This document shows positions 57,660 through 64,000 of a stretch of DNA of 64,000 nucleotides, in pieces. Every line of letters begins with the position of its first letter. Position 1 is the first letter of the stretch. This DNA comes from Verpa conica (lineage: Eukaryota > Ascomycota > Pezizomycetes > Pezizales > Morchellaceae), in the NCBI GenBank assembly GCA_033030425.1, contig JAUFSD010000013.1:1469697-1533696 (forward strand). The letters run 5' to 3'. A program made the position numbers and the translations under genes. The notes below the pieces were generated by a model. It did no database searches. It saw only the letters and a program-made list of their open reading frames with translations, and was not told the origin of the DNA.

Positions 57660-60600
57660 TACTGTTCAAAATGCCTAAACCAAAAAAGCACCCTACGGTC
57701 AGCCCCATCTCCACTCCCAGTCAAACAGCAAAAATAAAAAATAAATAAAAAATAAAAAATAAAAAATGGTCTCAAAAACAGTATTAAAAAATAAAAAAAT
57801 AAAATAAAAAAATAAAAAAATAAAAAATAAAAAAAGGTCTCAAAAACAGTATTAAAAAATAAAAAAATGAATAAAAAAATAAAAAAATAAAAAGTAAATA
57901 AGATATTAAACATACCCAGAACGGCAACCATGTCAAGGCCCTCCAGCCTACCCTCCGGCTCCACTATAGCCACCATAGTACCCGTCTTATCATCTCTCTT
58001 CCCCACCACTAAACTCTTCTCTACCGCCAAAAATCCTACCAGCTTTTCCTTCACTTTACCAGCGTCGAGTCCAACAAGCCCCACCGTCTCCTCCCTGAAC
58101 CTCCCATACAGCTTATCATAAGCCAAGTGGCCAACCAGCAATTTCTTGGACCTTCTAGCAGGGAGGGAGCCAACAATATTCCTAAGCGGGTTGCCAGCAT
58201 CCATAGTATAGAGGTGGTGTTGAAAGCTACAGCGTAGATGTTCCATACGAGGCCTGATCTCCAGGACTCCACAGAGGTTGCCTATAAGCTTGGGACGCTT
58301 GGAGGTACCACCAGCCACCCACACCATGCATTCATTCCACGCCAGCTCCAAGGGCTTGAGGAACTTGAAACAGGCACCAGCTTTGACCCAAGCATCGAAG
58401 AGAGGCAGCCCATACTCCATGATCGGTCGTAGGTAGACCTTGAAGAGATTGAGCCTGACTCGAGGAGTCCAAGAGTCTGAGCTCAGCTGGAGGAAACCTT
58501 TGAGCTTAAGGGTCTTCTCAACAATCCTGTCCCGATGGGCGTCAAAGTCTATACCATCACAGGTGACAGGGAAGCCAAGGTAGCGGTAGGTATCAACAAC
58601 TGGCAAAGGACTTCCATAGAGAGAGAGAGGAGTATGCCACCTGTTGTGCATTGTCTTGGTAGTGACAACACCACATTTTGGCACCTTGAAGCGCATGTCA
58701 TGGTCGACAGCCCACCGCTCACATATGTTAAGCAGCACCGTGGCTTTCACCCAATCCCGAGACATGAGAACCCCATCATCTGCAAAGAAGAGGCTAGAAG
58801 GAAGTCCACTGGCATCCTGTACCGTAGCATTGAGCGCCACCACAAGGGAGTTGACAAACTTGTTGAACATGACAGGAGATAGAGGAGAGCCTTGTGGAAT
58901 ACCAACAACCCGTCTATGGGAACCTGAAGAGGCACCATTGACAATCAGGCTGTAAGACATGGAAGTGAACATGAGCTGGACCACCAGCCGCACCAGCAAA
59001 GCTGGCATCCTCGAGCACGCAATTCCTCCACCAGTTTATCCTTACCAACCATATCGTATGCTGCCTCAAGATCAAGAAACACAGCTATTGGAAGAGCTTT
59101 GGTTGCCAGGGAATGGTGGAGAGTCAAGGCATGTGTGAGAGTGGAGTAGCCTTTCCGGAAGCCACCCTGTCCAGCATCAACCGTGTTGAAGGGAAGGGAG
59201 GGATCCTCAAAGCGCCGGTATTATCAGACTCTCAAAAACCCTTCTGAACATTACCAGTATGGAGATAGGTCTTGTGTTGGCGGCTGTGTACGGGAGACTG
59301 GAGTCTTTTCGGATAGGATAGAGAATAGACCTATTCCACCGTTCAGGTGTGGAGCCTGTAAGTATACAGGCTTGGAATAGAAGTGAGAGATCAGTGATGA
59401 AAGAGGTATCCAGTAAGGCTTTCATCTGCAGCGTGAATACCATCCTCGCCACAGGATTTGCTTCCTGGAAACCTAGAAATGAACTTTTTGACCCGCTTCT
59501 CAGACACCATACCTAGAAGTATGCTGGTAATCTCTGCATCATCCATCAGAGGTTCACCACATGGAATGCTGGAATCAGACCCAGAGGCACTGTTTATATC
59601 AGTCGTGGATGTGAAAGAGGGAGTAGAGCTATTGTAGACTTTCTCATACTTGGACTCGCACTCTTCCATGGGTGTACTGTTGTCCATTTCAGATAGCATA
59701 GTTTTCCCAATGGTGGAGGATCTCTGGACTCTTTTGAACAGTCCAATAGCAGAGTCAACATCCGTCGATGTTGAAAGCTTGCCGACCACCTTATCCGGAC
59801 CCCTCCGTTCCACTGTTGGCTTGACAACTCCCAAAACCTCCTCCGATATCGATTGCATCTTCCCCACCAGTAACATGTCCAACATGTCCACATCATATTC
59901 CTCTGACCCTTCCTTCCAATTGCACACATCCTGCAACAAGTCCCAAGAATCCCGAAACAATTTCCCATAGTCTTTTTTCTTCCGTCTCTTTAACCGATTC
60001 TCAGCAGCCAATCCAGCACTGCCCCTCAATCTATTTATCCGAAATCTCAAAACCCCATCATTCCTATCATCCACTTGTCCACCAGTATTACCAGCGCTTA
60101 AAATCCCAACAGCATCAATATCCACTTCCATCATATATGTATGATCGGTATATATTTTCAAATCCTGACAGGAATGGAGAGTGAGGGTACTGTTCACCAT
60201 TACTGGTGCATTTGAGATGAAAGCATGATCTGTTGTCAACTGGATCCTACCATCACCACCACCACCACCAAAACTAGGCGCCATTCTAATAAAATTCCCT
60301 CCTGCTTGCCAACGTTGAAAGACTTGTACTCTGTCTGTAGGACCAACAGGCTTCTGGCCAGGAAACCTGACATTAATGTCTCCAAGAACCAGATCAACTC
60401 CTGGAAGATTGAGTAGATGCTGTTCCATAGCTACTGTTGTCATGGAGGTCGGAGGATAATAGACACCCGCAAAAGAAAACCCTTTCAGCCTCGCCACTAT
60501 CCCATACTGATCACCCACCACACCCAGAACCTGCCCCTTCCACCTGTCTGATGCCAACAAATAAATTCCACCGCTAAACCTCCCTTTAAGATGTCGTTGA

Positions 60601-60791
60601 GCGTCGCCTCGAGTAGAGACCGTCGTCCCAATCACCGCCGTATTTGCCAGCCTGCTAGCATGCTTTGTGTACCAGTGCTCCGCAACAAAAATGAAATCAA
60701 ACCTTTTCTCCAACATCCCCAGAATGTGATAAAACTTCCCGTCCTGCAGGGAGTGCACATTCACATATCCAATTCGAAGATCCATCAACAT
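57660..60791 (-). pseudogene. LINE ORF2: endonuclease and reverse transcriptase, frameshifted
   Basis: The segment 60791-59391 opens with IGYVNVHSLQDGKF and holds exonuclease-endonuclease-phosphatase motifs (AEHWY, GVYYPP, VLGDINVRF, TDHAFIS, TDHTYMMEV). The frame shifts near 59420 to one reading MKALLDTSFITDLSLLFQAC and ANTRPIS. It shifts again near 59205 to DAGQGGFRKGYSTLTHAL and the RT motif A FLDLEAAYD. A third shift near 59010 leads into GIPQGSPLSP (motif B) and FADDG (motif C, usually YADD). From 57660-57900 the frame dissolves into the (TTTTTA)n microsatellite. No RNase H domain is recognised. Confidence 0.85.
57725..57905. repeat. (TAAAAAA)n-type microsatellite
   Basis: TAAAAAAT-rich tract in which a longer phrase beginning GTCTCAAAAACAGTATT occurs twice (about 57763 and 57837), so a ~74-bp segment has been tandemly duplicated. 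It interrupts the C-terminal part of the LINE. Confidence 0.85.
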
Positions 60792-60809
60792 TCTTCAATG
60801 GAGTAATCC

Positions 60810-61020
60810 GAGTCATGACTAGATGAGGATGAAGATAAGGAAGTAGTGGTGGCTTGCGAGAGGGGAACAGAGCGGCGGGACCAGATATTGGTACCACTAC
60901 CGCCAGGTTGACCAGAAGGTGGAGTTTTATTCCCACCACCATCATCGTCGTCGGTAGGAACTTCAATAGGTGGAGGTCGTTGTAGCAAACCATCCATGGC
61001 ACAGTCATTGTCGGAGTCAT
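60810..61020 (-). other. LINE inter-ORF region
   Basis: Ser-rich minus-strand frame (SSSSSSHDSDYSIEEC) between ORF1-like and ORF2. It may be the end of ORF1 in another frame or a spacer. Confidence 0.35.
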
Positions 61021-61044
61021 CTAGCAGTGCAGAGTAGTCAGAGC

Positions 61045-61584
61045 TTACAGTCCATTCAGGAGAGAGGGAATAGCATTACCATTATCAAGTGGACTCGATG
61101 TTTTACTCTGATGTCCTTTATTGTTTTCTCCTGAGTACTTGGTGAACTCCTTACTCCAGCCACGCCTCTCTATCCAATTTGACAAGTAAAGCTTTGTTTT
61201 ACTATTACTCGTGGTGGAAAAGGACTGGGCCAGCCGTCTGATAAATACCCTTCTCAAAGCCTGCTCCTGTGCCTTCCGTCCACCAGCAACCTTACCCTCA
61301 CCCCACTTGTAACTGTCAGGGTTTAAAGGGTCGAAGGAATCCAGTACCATAAGATTTGGATCCTTGCTTAGTTTTGTGGTGACGCTAACCACATGCTTCT
61401 CCATCACAATCATTTCCAGGATAGAGTTATCAATCCAGCTCAGATTCAACACCTGTCGCAGCTTCAGACCCAAAGTATCATGAAATACTTGTTTGAGATT
61501 ACTCAGGTTTTGCCGTTTGAAGCCTTTAACATAGAGATGCTGACAGACCGGTACCGCTTTGATGCTACCTGCTTCCTTTGACAC
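61045..61584 (-). CDS. LINE ORF1-like protein (179 aa, possibly partial)
   Basis: The segment CQHLYVKGFKRQNLSNLKQV, with NLSWIDNSILEMIV and LDSFDPLNPDSY, resembles the nucleic-acid-binding region of ORF1 products of fungal Tad-like LINEs (an RRM-like fold near the pattern G-x-R-x3-LSxLR). It lies directly upstream of the endonuclease ORF in the same direction. The reading frame may begin further upstream through an intron or frame break. Confidence 0.55.
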   Translation of the reverse strand: MSKEAGSIKAVPVCQHLYVKGFKRQNLSNLKQVFHDTLGLKLRQVLNLSWIDNSILEMIVMEKHVVSVTTKLSKDPNLMVLDSFDPLNPDSYKWGEGKVAGGRKAQEQALRRVFIRRLAQSFSTTSNSKTKLYLSNWIERRGWSKEFTKYSGENNKGHQSKTSSPLDNGNAIPSLLNGL

Positions 61585-61777
61585 TTTTGAAACTGGCAGA
61601 GAATTTATAGCGTTGATGGGTCGATTATTATTATTTGGATCTACATACTGTTATTAGCAAGTATAACTTTATTACTAAACTTTATTCCATAGAGCCTACC
61701 GGATTCGTGCTGTAGTATTGGAGAGAAGCTGGCCGCTCGAGCGGATAAGGAAGATACAACGTCCCTTCATGAACCAC

Positions 61778-62694
61778 TTAGCGCTTCAGGAGAAGCGTTC
61801 CTACTATCTTCAAGTAACTCCATAGTAGCTGATGGCCTATCAACAGCTTTTCCTTCCCTTTACTTTCTCTTGACCAACGGGTGGACTTAAATAGCCTTCG
61901 GAACTCGTCCCTACTACCAACTAACTCAGTATTTCCACTATTACCGACAGTAATACCAATAGCTACCCGGCTTGTAGAAGAGGATTGCAGGCTTTCTAGA
62001 GATGACAGTGCTGTGGCAAGTAGTTTCTGCGCCGTGAGTATATCGTTTCTAATGGACTCTAGTTGCAGCCCATGGTATGGTTCCGGCTCGGTACCATTAT
62101 TACTTCTTTGGCCAGCAGGAAGGGGGGTAGTAGAGGCTGAGGGGATATTCTTGGTGGCATTTGATCGTTGGTACTTTGTAGACATACCAACGCCAATACT
62201 GGTAGAGCCACTGAAACTAAGTTTTCTCTTTTTTGTGGGAGGGTTTGTTGATGCTATGGCTAAAGAAATGATTAAATATAAAGATACCATATGAGGAGAT
62301 TGATAGCGGTGAGTTACCATTCGATGCTGGCTCAGATTGCAGCCCATCCTTAATTCTATCAACCTTCTCTTTTCCAATCCTGATGTTCCCCGAACAAAGA
62401 GCTATAAAATCAGTGGTGCTGAGTGTTTTTGTGCACCGCTTCTGGTTGGACCCCTTGGAGGCTCTGATGCTCTTAAGAGACACCATACCACCTGCACAAC
62501 AGATATAGCGGCGGTATCTCTCCCTTTATCATTCGCATTACCAGCATTACTTTTCGAAAAGTTCCAGCCTTGTTCGGTGCCTTTTGGTGGCATTGTGGGC
62601 ATGAAAGATGAATATTATACTGATTGAAAAGTGCATCGGCCAGGAGTAGACGGCCATCCTCCAAGCGTGCAGAGTGAAGTTGTCCCCTACTCAT
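61778..62694 (-). pseudogene. Zinc-finger protein gene, one frame break
   Basis: From 62694 the frame gives GRLLLADALFNQYNIHLSCP with CPQCHQK and, ~28 residues on, LLCRWYGVS. A one-base shift near 62480 is then needed to continue SLKSIRASKGSNQKRCTKTL and FIALCSGNIRIGKEKVDRIK. The Cys pairs suggest a zinc-binding fold near the N terminus. A 70-75-bp intron (GTAACT...CCATAG, about 62250-62322) joins to a part with the nuclear-type signal PTKKRKLSF and a helical region ending at 61778. Family not recognised. It may be a host gene or the 5' part of the LINE ORF1; being next to ORF1 on the same strand favours neither strongly. Confidence 0.4.
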
Positions 62695-64000
62695 TTTTTT
62701 CGGCTGTGCAGTCGTAGCTTAGACGGGCAACTACTAGTTAGTAAGCCATATAATAACAGATTCAGAGTAACCATAATCACACAACGGGTTCAAGTATAGT
62801 ATACGTATACTTACACTCAACTTTTTTGTTGCAATCGGCCAGTGTATAGGGTAAATGGAAATTTTCAGATTTGGGTTTTTGACTGTTTTTAATTCCATGT
62901 AAGTAAAATTGGCAATATCTCCACGCTTTTTAATTTTCATCGAAATATTTGTTGAATATAATATATCCAACAAAAAGTCATAAAATCATAAGGAAGGAAA
63001 CTCCACGTACCTGTACTTGGTGCTTTTAATAGAAAAAACCACTAGAGGTGGAGGGGGGTGGTGCCTTCTTATATATAAATTTTCCTTTTGGTGTAACCCT
63101 ATACTATCTATAGTACAAGTCCCAAAGATATTGATTATACTTAAACAATACCATAACACTACCTCCACCGACATGTATAATAGACAGTCTGTATACTGAT
63201 ATACGTATATTTACTCCGTTCCAGCACTTGCCATACGCCCCACTGTGCCACCCGCCACTTGGTGGTGGGGCCCCACCGAGTTGCAGAAACCCTAACAAAA
63301 ATACAAGTTTTGGACCCCAAAAATAACCCCCGAACCGTCAGGAAAATTCGTCCGTCTGAACCAAATCAGGAGGGTATATGAAACACAGACTTCAAGAATC
63401 TTCCATAAAATTACAAATCCGTTGCCATTTGACAAAGATACAATATTTTCAATGGTACCGACAATAACGATATTGTCCGTCGGTATGTAGTAGGGGTGAT
63501 ACCTGCCATGGATTACTTGTGGCTGCGTGCAATACATGTTATACAGCCGCACAGTACCCGCCTGCCCCTTGGGTCATCTATAATAGCCGCACAAAGTCCC
63601 TTGTCTCTCGTCCCTCAATTAAATAATAAAAAATTGGCACAAATAATATAGGCACCTGTCCCACATAGAAATTTAGACTATTAAGAAATTATAATTTCCC
63701 ATTTAATACACATATACACAATTAATCACTAGAGAAATACCCCTTCGGGACATATTAAACTAATACTTGGTGTAACAATAGTTGAACTTTATATAATAAG
63801 AAATTTTTTTAAAAAAAAATATTTCCCCACGCTCGAGAATTTTGAAGATTTCCGTACCTGTAAGTGCATGAATTCCTTCTATGGTTTTTTTTTATAAAGC
63901 TTGCTTGGATATATTATATCCAACTAATATTTCGAAAAAACTTAACGGTCGTGGAGTTATTGCCATTTTTTCAAATACTGATTTAAAACGCAACAGAAAT
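62695..64000. other. AT-rich region bounded by an inverted repeat
   Basis: No gene recognised; the minus frame 63292-63552 has no motif. Two inverted copies of a ~75-bp segment lie at about 62905-62975 and 63900-63985. Both have GGCAATA(T/A)CTCCACG, TCGAAATATT and the palindrome TTGGATATA/TATATCCAA. They may be terminal repeats of an element running off or ending near the window edge. Confidence 0.5.

Larger units (their letters stand above)
57196..61584 (-). mobile_element. Decayed Tad-like LINE (non-LTR retrotransposon)
   Basis: On the minus strand an ORF1-like frame (61584-61045) is followed by an apurinic endonuclease, a reverse transcriptase and a C-terminal zinc-knuckle-like CLCGVRWDRGHVRC. 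This order is that of fungal Tad1/I-type LINEs. The protein frame is broken at least three times, and an AT microsatellite lies inside its 3' part. The 3' end is not sharply defined: no minus-strand poly-A and no target duplication was found. It is inactive. Confidence 0.8.

Overview
The window is nuclear DNA of a filamentous ascomycete. The evidence is short introns (33-80 bp) with GTAAGT/GTATGT-like donors and CTAAC-like branch sites, a Zn2Cys6 regulator, a CFEM-like wall protein, a TPR protein ending in a CorA-like membrane domain, and fungal LTR and non-LTR retroelements. The low gene density and many degenerate repeats resemble Pezizomycetes, but that placement is inference. All gene models below were spliced by eye; splice phases were checked for consistency.

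Layout. 0-4.2 kb: no gene, with long polypurine and polypyrimidine tracts. 4.2-6.7: Zn2Cys6 transcription factor (+). 7.6-11.0: TPR/CorA-like membrane protein (-). 12.5-18.3: Copia retrotransposon with both LTRs, a 5-bp target duplication and a half-tRNA primer site; its pol is broken by a 640-bp solo LTR. 19.9-21.9: CFEM-like Ser/Thr-rich surface protein (-). 23.8-25.1: membrane protein (+). 27.7-28.7: vWA-domain protein (-). 29.6-34 kb: palindromic TA-flanked MITEs, one nested in another. 34.1-35.2: four-exon gene of unknown function (+).

35.2-41.5 kb is the most striking part. Four CTCCCGGNCGGGAG palindromes precede a repeated flank block and tandem ~335-bp repeats. Two arrays of the palindrome TGTCGNNCGACA follow. 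In the first, 21 consecutive steps are exactly 43 bp with variable 31-bp spacers. The second runs at 41-43 bp for about 2.1 kb. Both open with nearly the same 43-bp leader and the same initial spacing pattern. The layout is CRISPR-like in geometry, but I see no cas-like gene and the repeat is very short. It looks like an undescribed repeat system or a clustered operator array. A 63-bp-repeat coiled-coil gene starts about 150 bp after the last palindrome.

45.0-54.9 kb holds a small coiled-coil gene (-), a 1246-aa protein of unknown family and a ~1287-aa protein with a DUF3723/ParB-like domain (both +). DUF3723 genes are known cargo of fungal Starship elements; no Starship recombinase (captain) is visible here. 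55.1-56.8 holds a 26-bp periodic array followed by more of the ~310-335-bp repeat family. 57.2-61.6 is a decayed Tad-like LINE (-) with at least three frame breaks. 61.8-62.7 is a zinc-finger gene fragment. 62.9-64.0 carries an inverted repeat built around a TTGGATATA palindrome.
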